DNA from: Rhynchospora pubera
Lineage: Eukaryota > Streptophyta > Magnoliopsida > Poales > Cyperaceae
Direction: 5' to 3'
DNA: 64,000 nt
Assembly: GCA_028095005.1 (NCBI GenBank)
Contig: CM051460.1
Location: forward strand, 235,184,742 to 235,248,741
This document shows positions 36,447 through 47,983 of this stretch, piece by piece. The first letter of the stretch is position 1; each line of letters begins with the position of its first letter. Made by a program: the position numbers and the translations under genes. A model generated the notes under the pieces. It made no database searches. It was not told the origin of the DNA and worked only from the letters and a program-made list of their open reading frames with translations.

Positions 36447-38187
36447 TGTTAGAAAGTGTGCTAATTTTCATATTTATGCTAATTACCAACTAATTAAGCC
36501 AAGAAAACAAAGCACAAAACGGATCTAGTACAAAAGTCGATTTGACACAAGAGAAAAGGGTTGGAAATATACCTCTCTTGGTATCGCAACCAAGAGGCTT
36601 GTTCCAACGGCGTTGGTATCGGTGGCTAGTGCACTTCTTCTCCTTCCTTCGGCAACCTCGAATCCACCAAGAGGATTAACCAACCTCTAAATTCTTGTGC
36701 TAGCAAGAACAAAGAGAGATAGCTAATCCTTGTTTCTAGCCTTTCTTCTAATTAATCAATATTAATGAAGTAGCTATTGCTCAACACATGAGCCCTAAAT
36801 GCAAAGAAAAGAGAGAAAAATTCAGATCTGAAATTTTTCTCCTTTGGTGGAAGGTGGCGGCCTCAATAGAGGAGAGAGGAAGAGAGAGAATGGTTAACCT
36901 AATCCTCTCCATAAGTGGTCCTTATATAGTACATTTGACTTAATCACATTAGACCAAAATACCCCCTCTATGGCCGGCCTTAATTATGGGCTTTGAGTCC
37001 ATTACACAAAGCTCAATCCAATAATTATTGTTCCACTTTATAGCATTCTAATTTGGGCTCAAATAGACTAATTAAATTAAGTCTATACTTTAAATATAAT
37101 TCGACCAATTAAAATAAAGTATGTTGAATAATAAATTATCAACTCATTGATAATATTTCGGGATTAGAAAATGCATTAAATTATTTCTATATGATATCTT
37201 TGACTTAATCAATTATAACCGTATATAATTAATTAATCAACTCATCATATTTTCGCAATACACACTGTTGCGAAATAGAATAATGCACTGTATGGTTAAA
37301 ACTCTATTTGTGTGACCCTTTGAGGATTTATGCTATGTTGGACATAAAATTAAATCGCTATTTAATTCCAATAATCATAAGCGGTATCTAGCAACACGTT
37401 ATGATTCCCAATTCGCATAAATAGTGTACTGCTACAATATTTCAATCATGCATAAGAGAATAATTATGTTTCTCTATTTTGATTCTTATGTCACACGATA
37501 TCATCGTATAATCCAAGATAGGAACGTGTCATTCTTGCAGATTCTACGTTTCTTGATCTAGAGATAATTGTATCAGTTGCTAGCAAACAATCTATCTCCA
37601 TCAAGGGGCCCAAACAGATATCGTCACTCACTAAGTGAATAAATGAGGGACATACGGTTTTCTTGATAATTAGCTTTTCCCCGCACAATTCAAGAATACT
37701 TAAATCAAGTCCGTATAGCAGCTTTTATCAGGAATCAGCGGTAGACATGATTTATAGCATCTATCCTCATGTGGAAAAGATAATCATCTCAAACTTAGAA
37801 CCAAAATCATAACGAAATAAATAATGACACGTAACACAATCCATATATTTATTTCGTGGGGTCCAGTCCTGTACTATGTTCTATAACATATACATATGCA
37901 ATTAAGTTGGTTACTCTTAACCTATGATTTATTGAACTTAATCATCACTTAACTTGTATACTAAACTTATTAATAATTAATGTCCTTTGTTAATTATCAA
38001 GATTATGAACTTTTAGATTTATCGTTGTCATTTACTACTAAATGAATAACAGTGATCTATAATTCAGATCCTCAACCTGAATGAACTGTCAACGATTAAA
38101 TCAAAGAACAAATGATCTGAAATCATCAATAACATAAATTATAGAAGTAGCCTAAATAAGATTGGCTTCTAGGACATAACTCTAACA
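36447..38187 (-). repeat. element 3, 5' LTR
   Basis: 1741 bp with TGTTAGAG...CTTTCTAACA ends on the minus strand. A TATATAAGG promoter motif occurs on the minus strand at 36922-36928. Confidence 0.9.
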
Positions 38188-39399
38188 CTGGTATACCGAT
38201 CGCAGAAGTCAAGATATTATTTTGACGAACCAGTTGAACTTCCCCTGACTTAACTAGAGCAACCTATCACAAAAAAGTTAAAGTTAAACAAAATTGAACT
38301 CATTGAATTCACAAAATAAAGCTATTTGAGTTGTTACACTTACTGCTTTGTCGACCACCGCGGCAGCCCTAGGATATTTTACAGCAAGTTCACCGGTAGC
38401 TTCATCCGTTACTGCACGTGCTCTACTCCAACTGTACGTCCTGTCATCCATATCCTTGGTAATAACCGATGACGCACCATGTACCTTTTCTCCTTCTTTC
38501 TATCTAGATTCAGCACTTATATAACCGCCTGATCCCAGTCTATGGGGCATGTCCCTTTTTGCGGCATTTTGACGGCCTTGCATACTCATTTTCTAGTAGC
38601 AGATTCAGAAGACTTGTTAGTATAAACAAAAAAAACTAAGCAATTAAGTAAAAGCGAAAGATACTCATTTTCATACCTTAAACTTCTCGCTGGAATGGTA
38701 CTCTTGCATTGCCTCAAATTCTTCCTTCGAGATGTTCTGTACATCCCATGGTGGGGGTGCACCTTCCTTTGGATTCTCCAAGTAAGCCTTATTCTGATAT
38801 GAACAAAAAGACACGTTATACTATTATGATATGACAAAAAAGACACGTTATAATTAAAATTGATGCTAAATCAGTCGTTTATAAATGAACATGTATTATA
38901 GAGGAAATTCTCTCACCAATCGAATTTTTCAATGTCTCCAAGACTCGTTACAGTTATGTAGAATCTTCTTCTTAACATCCAGTGGTAAGTCATCCGAAAG
39001 ATTCCAATCTTGTGCTATTTGTTTGTACAAATTTTTTTTCAACTCATTTGGCACCGCAATCCAATTAGGATAACTGCATTCATTTCATTTGTATAAGTGC
39101 ATTAATACTATAATCAAATGATAATTCATATCTCAAATTCATATTAATACCTGCAAGGAATCATATCTCTTGTTTTTGAAGCACACCAATTTGTGAATGC
39201 CTTTGCATTTTCGCCAATCGGCTTAATTGCATTTCTCGTTAAACTCGACCTTCATGTCCTGTCCAGCAGCTATCTTTTTGCGTGTCTTCAAACACTTAGC
39301 CGTTGATCTTTTTCCCCTTTTGTTACTAACAATAATCTCCTCTTCCGAACTCGAGTCATTCGGGTTCATCCCGGGATCCTGATCATTCATGTCCGACAT
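38188..39399 (-). pseudogene. Transposase_24 / TNPA-like CACTA protein, truncated
   Basis: Exons on the minus strand: 39399-39151 (MSDMNDQDPGMNPNDSSSEE; acidic then Lys-rich), 39073 to about 38890 (YPNWIAVPNELKKNLYK), 38793-38677 (NPKEGAPPPWDVQNISKEEF), 38592 to about 38346 (HRLGSGGYISAES, then VKYPRAAAVVDKA) and about 38269-38188 (VALVKSGEVQL...ILTSAIGIP). This order matches the plant Transposase_24 family, thought to supply the DNA-binding partner of TNP2. Lesions: a frameshift near 39230 after KVEFNEK, a TGA in place of Trp after ESWRH, and a TAG after SAESR. The last exon ends abruptly at the LTR of element 3. Intron edges were placed by eye. Confidence 0.7.
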
Positions 39400-39774
39400 T
39401 GCTGTAATTTAAAATCCAAGTTACATACCACAACTTATATTCACAAATTCAAACACATAACACAAAATTAACAACAATGAAATCAAATTAAGTTATAAAA
39501 TTCAAATAATTCACAATTCAATCTCAAATAACATTAGAAAAGAGAATTAATAGCAAGCTCAATCTCAAATAACATAATAATAGATAAAATAAATAGCAAG
39601 TTAAGGTTCAACTTAAGGTTCATATAATTGGATCACCAAGGAACACAACAAAATAACATAGTACTAATCCAAACATAAACATTAAGTTCACTTAAACATA
39701 AACACTAAGTTCATTTAATCCAAACACAAACATAAACACTAAGTTCACTTAATCAAAACATCTAAACCCTAATA

Positions 39775-40029
39775 TTATTCTTCATCATTCGGCTTCTTGT
39801 CGTTAGTATTTTCTTCTCTAATTTCTGTGTATGGTGCCACCAACTTATCAATTAAAAACTTGAAAAAAATTGCAGCCTCCTCATAATTCGGCTTCTTGGC
39901 CTCGTTTTCGTTAGGCTGGTTTTGAGAGGCCTGATTTTGAGAGGCTGGGTTGGAACAAACGTTTTGCCTAACATAGACTCGTTCGATGGGTTTTTTCTCA
40001 TTTTGGTTGCTTCCTTCACCTTTCTCCAT
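39775..40029 (-). CDS. small CACTA-encoded frame with MEKGEGSN start
   Basis: 84 codons beginning MEKGEGSNQNEKKPIERVYV. A short Gln/Asn-rich repeat (PASQNQASQNQ) is followed by an acidic tail. It lies upstream of the TNPA-like gene in the same orientation. Its start resembles that of the frame ending at 40282, so the two look like duplicated leader exons or small proteins of the same transposon. It could be a 5' exon of the TNPA-like gene. No known domain was recognised. Confidence 0.4.
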   Translation of the reverse strand: MEKGEGSNQNEKKPIERVYVRQNVCSNPASQNQASQNQPNENEAKKPNYEEAAIFFKFLIDKLVAPYTEIREENTNDKKPNDEE

Positions 40030-40281
40030 TACTACCTAATTAAAACACCATATATAATTTATTTAGATAATAATTAAAACATATATTCAAACATGAATAG
40101 TTAATCAATTCATACACAATAATAATAATTTAGATAATAATTAAAACATTATAACATAGATATAGATAAAACAAAATAACATTTTCCAAACTTAAGGTTC
40201 ATACAAATTAAAGTTCAAAATAACATAGATAATAATTAAAACAACAATTCAAACACTTAAACGCTAAATTAAACCCTAAAT

Positions 40282-40589
40282 TCACTCCTTCTTTTCTTCC
40301 TCTATCTCCTCTGGCTCCTCCTCTGGGACCTCCTCCCAATCTTCAGGAGTCCGTTCGCAACCGACTGGAAAATGCCTCACAGCAGATACAGACCTCCTAG
40401 GGAGAGGCTTATCTCGCATCCACTGAGGCACGTATCTCTGATGAGTGACATCAAACTCTGCCTTGGTGTCCGTCTCCGTCTCCTTCTTGGTCTTTTTCTC
40501 CTTCTTCTTGTCCTTTTGTCGGACATAAACTTGTTCAACGGGTTTTTCCCTTTATTCCTCTTTGGGTTGCTTCCTTCCGGTTTGTCCAT
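40282..40589 (-). pseudogene. second small CACTA frame, MDKPEGSN start, frameshifted
   Basis: Starts MDKPEGSNPK at 40589. After an apparent indel near 40540 the reading continues in another frame as EQVYVRQKDKKKEKKTKKE, then RYVPQWMRDKPLPRRSV and an acidic end rich in Glu, stopping at 40282-40284. The pair VYVRQ in both small frames supports common origin. Function unknown; lies in line with the other minus-strand genes of the CACTA element. Confidence 0.4.
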
Positions 40590-40689
40590 TACTACCTTTT
40601 AATTTATATATACATTTCCATTTAAATTTCAATTCAATTTATATACACGTTTGATCATCAATTCCATTCCACAAATTCATTCCTAGCAC

Positions 40690-41050
40690 AATTGAAGCAC
40701 AAAACAGCCCCAAAATATAATATGCACATATATCTAATTTCATTGCATTTTAGTCCAACAGCCCCGAAATTAATCCAAAACAGCCCCAAAATAGTTCAAT
40801 TTCAGCCTAATCAATTCCTATTCAATTCAAATTTCAATTTTTATTCAAAACAGCCCCAAAACAGTTCAGTTTCAGCCTAATCAATTCTTTATTCAATTCA
40901 AATTTAAATTTCTATTCAAAACAGCCCCAAAACTAATCCAAATTTCAACTAATCCTAATCAATTTCTATTCAATTCAATTTCAATTTCAGCCCTAAATTC
41001 AGCCCCATATCAGTTCATACACAATTTCAAAACAGCCCCATATCTATTCA
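40690..41050. repeat. irregular repeats of AAAACAGCCCCAAAA
   Basis: At least seven copies of a CAGCCCCAAAA-type block, several embedded in a longer unit with TTCAGCCTAATCAATTC and TATTCAATTCAAATTT at about 80-bp spacing. It belongs to the CACTA interior, upstream of the small minus-strand frames. No coding sense seen. Confidence 0.65.
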
Positions 41051-41570
41051 AATTGAAAGAGAGAGAGAGAGAGAGAGAGAGAGATGGTACTTTCTTAGCG
41101 AATGGAGGCTGTCGGCAATGGAGACAGAGAGAAGAGGAGAGGAGAGGCTGTCGGCGATGGAGACAGAGAGTAGAGGAGAGGCTGTCGGCTCTGAGTGAAG
41201 AGAGACAGTGAGTGAGAAGAAGGAGAGATGGAATAGATAAAGAGAGAAAAGGGAGAAAGAGAGAGAGAGAGAGAGGACTTACAGTGAGAGAAGAGGAGAG
41301 GCTGCCGGCGAAAGAAGAGGAGCACCTGTTGAGAGAAGCGGAGCGCCTGTCGACAGAGAGAGGAGGAGAGGTCAGTTCAGAGAGCGAAAGAGGGGGGGGG
41401 GAGAGAGAGAGAAATGACAGAGAGGCAGAGATAGAGAGAGAGAGAGTGAGAGACTTACAGGGAAGAGATGCTGTAGAGAGGAAGAGGTGCTGTCGAAGGA
41501 AGAGAGGAAGATCGAGAGGGAAGAGGGTTTTCAGAGAGAAGGAGAGAGTTTCGGACGAGGCTTTTGGGGG
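41050..41570. repeat. 500-bp purine-rich tract (GAGA-rich)
   Basis: The plus strand is almost all G and A, beginning with a (GA)n run at about 41057-41084. Read on the minus strand, the sense of the CACTA genes, it is a CT-rich stretch such as occurs in plant promoters and 5' leaders. The Arg/Glu-rich plus-strand frame over it is a by-product of composition. Confidence 0.65.
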
Positions 41571-41589
41571 GGAGGGGCGGGTTATATAT

Positions 41590-41835
41590 TAAAAAAAATA
41601 GGGTTTGATCTTTAGTATCGGTTTTTAGACTAAAAACTGGTACTAAAGATCGCGACGTGTTAAATTCACGCGATCTTTAGTACCGGTATTAGTCTAAAAA
41701 CCGGTACTAAAGATAATCCCGAATTTTGTCCGTTTAAGTGGGACCCACCTTTACAAATATATTACTTTTTCTTTTAAATTAATTGTTGATCTTTAGTACA
41801 GGTTTTTAGTCAAAAAACCGGTACTAAAGATAAAT
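41590..41835. repeat. internal array of TAGTACCGGTTTTTAG repeats
   Basis: Three inverted pairs of TTTAGTAYCGGTTTTTAG and its complement CTAAAAACCGGTACTAAAG lie between the TNP2 and TNPA-like genes. The same motif forms the subterminal repeats at 45860-46100. Such repeats are normally confined to CACTA ends, where TNPA binds. Here the array may mark a second, nested terminus or a regulatory site of the second gene. Confidence 0.75.
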
Positions 41836-42195
41836 TCGAATTCTGGCCCCATTTTTTTTGTTTTTCTGTTTGTATTTGATTATAAAATTATGAAAAATTT
41901 TAATTACAAATATAAATTGAAAATATCATTCTAATAACAGTTCAGATAATCTTTTCAAATATTTATTACAAACTTGTTCAGATAATCTTAATTACAAATA
42001 TGTTTTTTCCGAATTCATTTATTTTTTGGTGACTTCGATCGATCTACCCACACGCCTTCTTCCTGATTGGAATGCAAATTACTTGCTAACTCTTCAATTG
42101 GTTGCGGTGTCCCATCGATACCTGTGAACATAATAATAATATATATATCAAATTGCTCATATTAATTCTGTAAATTATTTTCTATAGATTTAAAA

Positions 42196-45156
42196 TTAAT
42201 TATATATACCTGTGGAGAATGGTGCTATTTCATCAAATTGGTCATATTCTTCTTCGTCCACGACATCTTCAACGCAAACGATGCGTCTTTTTCCGGGAAG
42301 TACCACATGTCGTCCCTTGTCAGCCGGGTCAGCAATATAAAAAACTTGCATTGCTTGTTTGTTTGCAAGTATAAAAGGATCATCAGAATATCCCAATTTT
42401 TTTGAAGGTCGGGACACTGAGACCTTGTTTCTGAACCATTTGACAAAACTTTTGTTGTGTTCCTTAGTGATCCAATTTTCTGATCTCTGAGGATTCTGCT
42501 CTCGCAACTCGGCTATGTGTTTATTAACATAAGGAGACACAATGGCGACTTATTGCAGAATTTTAAGATGAGCTTTTTCTTTCTTTGCAAGGTCCATTGT
42601 AATTACTTTCATACCAATGATGCTTTTACCTAGGAGTCTACCTTCGTGCCTATTTTTGGGCAGGCCAATAGGTTGAACTCCATCTAGATAATCATTATAA
42701 AAATCAATAATCTCTTCTGCAACATATCCTTCAATTATGCTTCCTTCTGGTCGAGATCTGCTTCGAACTAACCCTTTCAACTGACCCATTGCTCTTTCAA
42801 AAGGGTACATGTACCGCAAAAATATCAGACCGCACTATTTTATTTCTCTGACTAAATGAATGGTCAAATGCACCATTATAACGAAGAACGAGGGGGGAAA
42901 GTGCATTTCCAACTAACATATGGTCTAAACCGCATCAGTTTCCAACTGAGTAAGTCTTTTAGGATCGATCACTTTAGAGCAGATTTTATTGAAAAAGAAA
43001 CACAACTTAGTGATAGAATTTCGAACTTTTTCTTTAAAACATGCTCGGATTGCAACCGGAAGCAACTGGGTTAACAACACGTGATAATCGTGTGACTTCA
43101 TTCCAATCAATGTCATATCCTTTATAGATACTTTTCGTGAAATATTGGAGGAATAACCAGTTGGAACCCTAATAGACCTCAAACACTCCAACAAACTGAG
43201 TTTCTCTTTTTTAGTTAAAGTATAAACAGCATTAGGTAACCAATCCCGTTTCTTACTATTGTCTTCCTTTGCAGCTAGTTCCAGTCGAATTCCCATTTCT
43301 ATCATGTCTTTCCTCACATTAATATTATCCACTTTTCCTTGAGGATTTAAAATCAAAGTAATCAGATTTTCACAAATGTTCTTGATTATATGCATCGCAT
43401 CCAAACAATGTCCGACATCCATATAAGTCCAATATTCAAGGTCCCAGAATATGGACTTCTTCTTCCAATAAATCTTTTTTGGAATTCTATTCACAAATGG
43501 TTTTCCCAAGAGAATTTTAAGATCCTTCGCACTTTCATAAGTCTGTCTTCTAGATTTTGGTATAGGTGTCCGGCGGATTTCGGTGTTGCCATCAAATTTG
43601 TTCCTATAAGGTGCCCGACGGTATGGGTGATGACGGCTTAGAAATTTACGGTGTCCCAAATAGACTGTTTTTCTACAATTCGATAGCCATATTGAATGTG
43701 TTTCCTCCATGCAAATAGGACAAGCCTTTTCTCCTTTGTTTTTGTAACCCGACAAGTTCCCGTACGCGGGAAAGTCATTAATTGTGCAAAATATCATCGC
43801 ACGTAAGGTGAAATGACTTCTGGAATGTGCATCAAAGACCTTCACTCCGTCCTTCCACAACCTATCAAGGTCCTCTATTAACGGAGCCAAGTAGACATCT
43901 ATATCGTTTCCGGGTTGTTTTGGACCAGAAATGAGCAACGACATCATAAGATATTTTCTTTTCATGCATAACCAGGGAGGAAGGTTGTAAATAACCAACA
44001 AAACTGGCCAGACACTTCGGTTGGTACTCATGAGACCGTAAGGATTCATTCCGTCCGTGCACAATTCCAATCTCAAATTTCTAGACTCGTTGCCAAACTC
44101 AATGAAATGACTGTCTATGTTGTTCCACTAGGGTGAGTCTGCTAAATGTCTAAGCTTTCCATCTTTCTTTCTGCCTTCTGCATGCCACCTCAACATTTTA
44201 GCATCTTTTGAATTACTAAAAAGACGCTCAAACCTTTGTATTATAGGTAGGTACCACAATGTTTTCGCAGCTGGTTTCTTCTTCCATGGACTATCTTCTT
44301 CATCATCCAAATCACTGTCCCTTTGTTTATACCGGGATACATTACACTTTGGACATTTCTGGAGGTTCTCGTACTCATTTCGAAACAATATACAATCATT
44401 CGGACATGCTGCAATTTTCACTATATCTAATTTCAAAGGACATAATAATTTTTTGGCCTTATAAGTTGTATTTGGCAATGTATTGTCTGCTGGAAGCATT
44501 TTTCGCAAAAGACCGAGCAAAGATGTGAAACTCTTATCGCTCCAATTGTTTTTAGCTTTCAAGTTATATAACTTAAAAACAGTTTTTATTTTTGAGAATT
44601 CATCTTCATTGCAACCAGGATATAAGGGTATATGAGAGTTTTCATCCAACTTTTGAAACACATCAGGAACATCATCAATAAAATCATTGGGTAATTCATT
44701 CATCATTTCATCCAAATCATTTTCTCTAATGTCATCATTATATTGTGGTTCACCTAGATTTTCTATATGATCATCACCCACTATTACATTATCCTCTATA
44801 TCATCTCCCCAATCATTTTGTACAATATTTTCAAAATCATCAGATACATTAATATTGCTCGTTCCGGCATCTAAATTTTCTTCCAATTTTTCTCCATTTG
44901 AAACCCAACGGAGTTATTTTGGTGTTGTCATCCATCCACGCTGAATCAGATGTGATCTAATCACTTTACTATCTTGTCTCTCAAAGTTCAGGCAGCGTTT
45001 ACAAAGACATAAAATTCTGGGCTTTCCAGTCAACTTTCTATGTTCTTCTGCACATTTTATGAACTCATCAACAAGTCCAACAAATTCATCTGATATTCTT
45101 GAATAGTCAAACATGCACTTCTCCCTCAGATCCATCTGTATATATCCAAAAGCCAA
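42196..45156 (-). pseudogene. TNP2-type CACTA transposase with six in-frame stops
   Basis: One frame of about 986 codons runs from the ATG at 45156 (MAFGYIQMDLREK) to about 42199 without any frameshift. The N-terminal part holds the transposase-associated domain with Cys pairs (LCLCKRCLNF). The middle holds Transposase_21 text (LRHLADSP, LELCTDGMNPYG, GHCLDAMHIIKNICENL). The C-terminal third matches the DUF4218 and DUF4216 regions (MHFPPSFF, RYMYPFERAMGQLKG, DDPFILANKQAMQVFYI), the latter looking shortened. In-frame stops: 44914, 44128, 42925, 42913, about 42838 and 42550. Some of those near 42.9 kb could be an intron instead. The protein would cut and join the CACTA termini. Confidence 0.85.
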
Positions 45157-45850
45157 GGTTTAGGGTTTATAGATTTAATGCAACATATTAGATTTTTGGG
45201 CCGGTTACCATCCTAGCCCGCTCTTTGGATACTCTTGTCTCATTAGCGAGCGTACGTTAGATGCAATGTGTTGTCGGACAAAAATTCGACGGCATTTCTC
45301 CTTATGTTCCCTGAATACGCAAACACACGAGTAAGTATCCAAAGAGCAGTACTCCCGACCGAAAGTACTATCCGAGATTAATCCCTAATGGATTAATCTC
45401 GGACGGGCAAGACCTAAAATAGTTCAAATTCTGGCATTTTGGTCCTACATGACAATACTTAACTAATAGATGCAAATGCCAATTAATTAATATGTATATG
45501 CACATACAAATCGATAAAAAACCAAAAAAAAAAATATTGAGGGTTAAAATAAAAATTACCGAAATTGTCTTCTCTTGATCCTCTTACTCTTCAATAGAAA
45601 AACTTTCTCTTCCTCTTTGATCTCCTTTGCTTTCTCTACTTATTTTGCAATTTTTCAGAATTTTTAACAATTTTTAGCTATTTTTTTATGAGGTTTTATA
45701 AAGAGAAAAAAACTTTCGGTTTTAGATGAAAAATAACGGCCATGAAGTAGTGAAGATGAGTAATATACAAAGGGAAGGAGGAGGAGATATACCCCTAGAA
45801 TTGAAAATATCTGCGTATTGGTACTAATAGTTGGCAGATAAAAAAAAAGA
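45157..45850. other. CACTA 5' region upstream of TNP2
   Basis: Non-coding stretch between the TNP2 start and the subterminal repeats. It contains a CCTCTTACTCTTC-like pyrimidine-rich part near 45570-45640 and the complementary pair TCTTTGGATACTC / GTATCCAAAGAGC at about 45221 and 45337. It probably holds the transposase promoter; no defined element was recognised. Confidence 0.4.
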
Positions 45851-45859
45851 TGGGTTAGC

Positions 45860-46113
45860 ATTAGTACCGGTTTTTCTAAAAAACCGGTACTAAAGAGGCA
45901 ATTATTAGTACCGGTTTTTTTGGAAAAATCGGTACTAATGCTAACCCATTATTTTAAGGTTTTTTCCAGAAAAATTTAGTACCGGTTTTTAAAAAAACCA
46001 GTACTAAAGGTATTGACTGACAATTACGGAATTGCCATCTTCTAATATTTATACCAGTTTTTTTAAAAACCGGTACTAAAGGACTGGTACTAAAGCTTTT
46101 TTTTTGCGGAGTG
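45860..46113. repeat. CACTA terminal and subterminal repeats
   Basis: Repeated TTAGTACCGGTTTTT and AAAAACCGGTACTAAAG in both orientations run up to the terminus GCGGAGTG at 46106-46113. They are the likely binding sites for the TNPA-like protein. Confidence 0.8.
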
Positions 46114-46116
46114 TTA

Positions 46117-46954
46117 ACAGATATCCGAATACACTAGTCCGACTCAAATCAGAAACCACTATGTGGAGCAGCGCAAAATAAGCATTTTCTAGGGCTGGAA
46201 ATCAAACCAAATTGGGTTCTATGCAATAATGCAAAGCATAACACCACGCCACCAGACCATCAGAACTTGTTGACAACTTTGTTTTATGTATTTACTTAAC
46301 CATTTCCAGGCATGCATATTTTCTTAACTAAATTATTTACAGATTAAAGAAAGAATAATTATGGATAACGGAAATTTATAATCGAAATAATATTGAATCG
46401 TAATAGTACATCAAAATTGTATTATTTTTATAAAAAGATTAATTGGAAAGAAACAAGCAAGGAGTGGTTTTTCTTCTTTTTTTGTCTAAAAAAAATTCTT
46501 GTTTGTTGCATTTTACTTATTTTTTATTCTTATCGATAATTTCGGATGGATCACTATTGACAATTTATAAATGCTACATATTAGTATTTATTTTGTATTA
46601 AAAATATTCAATTGTTATTACGGATTATATGGTTTAGTTAATAGGGATTATATGTAATGACTAATGATTAATAATGTTAATAATAATACTTTATACATAT
46701 TAAGTAGTATTTTTATAAAATGTTATATCGAGATTATTATTTTGTTTATTGAGTTTTATTTCTATTAGTTTGTTAATTTATAGATACTTTCTTTACAATT
46801 TGAAATTAAATCCGCATTCGGATTCATATCCAATAATATCTAAACCATATTCGTATCTTCTTAACATCCGAACCATATCCGTATCTGAACATATCTGTAT
46901 TCGCATTCGAAAATAAATGCGAATACAAATATGATTTGATTAGAAATTATAAGT
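46117..46954. other. intergenic, no gene seen
   Basis: AT-rich DNA right of the CACTA terminus, with imperfect CATATCCGTAT / CATATCTGTATTCG repeats near 46830-46920. No coding frame or transposon end was recognised. Confidence 0.5.
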
Positions 46955-47209
46955 GTCATCTCTAATTGTACCATCCCTGCCATCGCTAAATACAAAGTGA
47001 ACACATAAAACAGATAAGATAAACATATAGACTATCAAAGTGAACACTTACAAATAAATAAGTGTTGTCATCTCTTGTTCAGAGTTTTATATGCACATAT
47101 AACTTATTTTTATTGAACTTATCTGTTTATATGTGTTCAGTTTGATTATATATATGTTTACTTTGTCTACTTAAGTGTTCACTTTCTATTTAGCGATAAC
47201 AGAGATGAC
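46955..47209. mobile_element. foldback MITE, 255 bp
   Basis: The left arm has GTCATCTCT, then ATCGCTAAATACAAAGTGAA; the right arm, reverse-complemented, has GTCATCTCT, then ATCGCTAAATAGAAAGTGAA. The middle contains further paired GTTCA/TGAAC text. No clear TSD, so the superfamily is open. Confidence 0.65.
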
Positions 47210-47975
47210 AAAACTGCAGATGGCGGTAATCAATTTCCTGATTTGATCACTATCCAGTCAGATCCGTTTTCATGGTCCATGAGTGACTACGGTCTTTGAG
47301 AATGAAGGGCCTGATTCAACATGATACTATAGACATGAGGCCCAGTAAGGTCAATGTTTTCAAATTTACATTTTTACTGCGCCTGAGAAATTGGCCAGTA
47401 AATGGAAACAAAAAATACAAAATTGTTAACATGCTTAATTAAAAAGAGAAAAAAATTATACTTATGGGAACGGAGCATTTAACAGGCATATATTTCATAT
47501 ATTTTAGATTATCCGTAATTGCGCCTAGATTGATCATCCAAAAGATCGATACTAACCTTTAATTTGGTATAATTGTCTATTTTTTAAAAATGATAAACCA
47601 TTTCTTTTAAAATGTCTAGAACGGCAGCCAGTTCAAAACCTGCTTATGGATTTGAACATTTTCGCTTCACCTAGGAAATTCTTTGAGACGGCTGCTAAGG
47701 TTTTTTCCCCTTTTTTTTTCAAGTGGCTGCTATAAGTATTTTATTAGCAAATTTTAGTAGTCCAAAAAGAACAGAACAAAAGCGCACGCATGACAGTCCA
47801 GAAAGGGAAAAAATCTTGGACCGAAACCCCCCATGTACCGATTTTTCCAGTCGTTAAGAGTGAGACGTGGGCATCAGCGCATGCAAGAATTGCACTTTCA
47901 TGTTAGTCTTTGCGGCGGTGCCGCCCCACTAAAACATGCTCATACAATCTGGTTCAACCTTAACCATCCATTCAC
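47210..47975. other. intergenic, no gene seen
   Basis: No open frame of note, no repeat boundary and no RNA gene recognised. Confidence 0.5.
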
Positions 47976-47983
47976 TAACAGTC

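Larger units (their letters stand above)
29177..38187 (-). mobile_element. element 3: copia retrotransposon with near-intact gag-pol, 3' LTR truncated
   Basis: Read on the minus strand: 5' LTR 38187-36447, primer-binding site, 2.1-kb leader, gag-pol 34353-30209, polypurine tract, then part of the 3' LTR (30092-29177). It shares the LTR start TGTTAGAGTTATGTCCTAG with elements 1 and 2 but carries a mostly readable polyprotein, so a relative of it is the plausible source of proteins for the non-coding copies. The two LTR parts differ at about a dozen of some 915 positions by eye. It sits inside the CACTA transposon. The right-hand target base run is ctggt (38188-38192); the left-hand copy was lost in the fusion with element 2. 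Confidence 0.9.
38188..46113 (-). mobile_element. CACTA (En/Spm-type) transposon, left end missing
   Basis: The right terminus reads TTTTTTTTTGCGGAGTG, ending at 46113, the complement of a CACTCCGC-type terminus. Inward from it lie subterminal repeats and, on the minus strand, a TNP2 transposase followed by a Transposase_24/TNPA-like gene. This gene pair defines a plant CACTA element. The three bases tta (46114-46116) would be its TSD, but the partner is unknown because element 3 inserted in the TNPA-like gene and the DNA beyond was lost in the element 2/3 fusion. Both genes carry nonsense codons, so the element is not autonomous now. Confidence 0.85.

Noticed and set aside
41212..41592. A 126-codon plus-strand frame rich in Arg, Glu and Lys
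   Set aside because: It is the by-product of a 500-bp purine-only stretch; nearly every frame over GAGA-type DNA is open.
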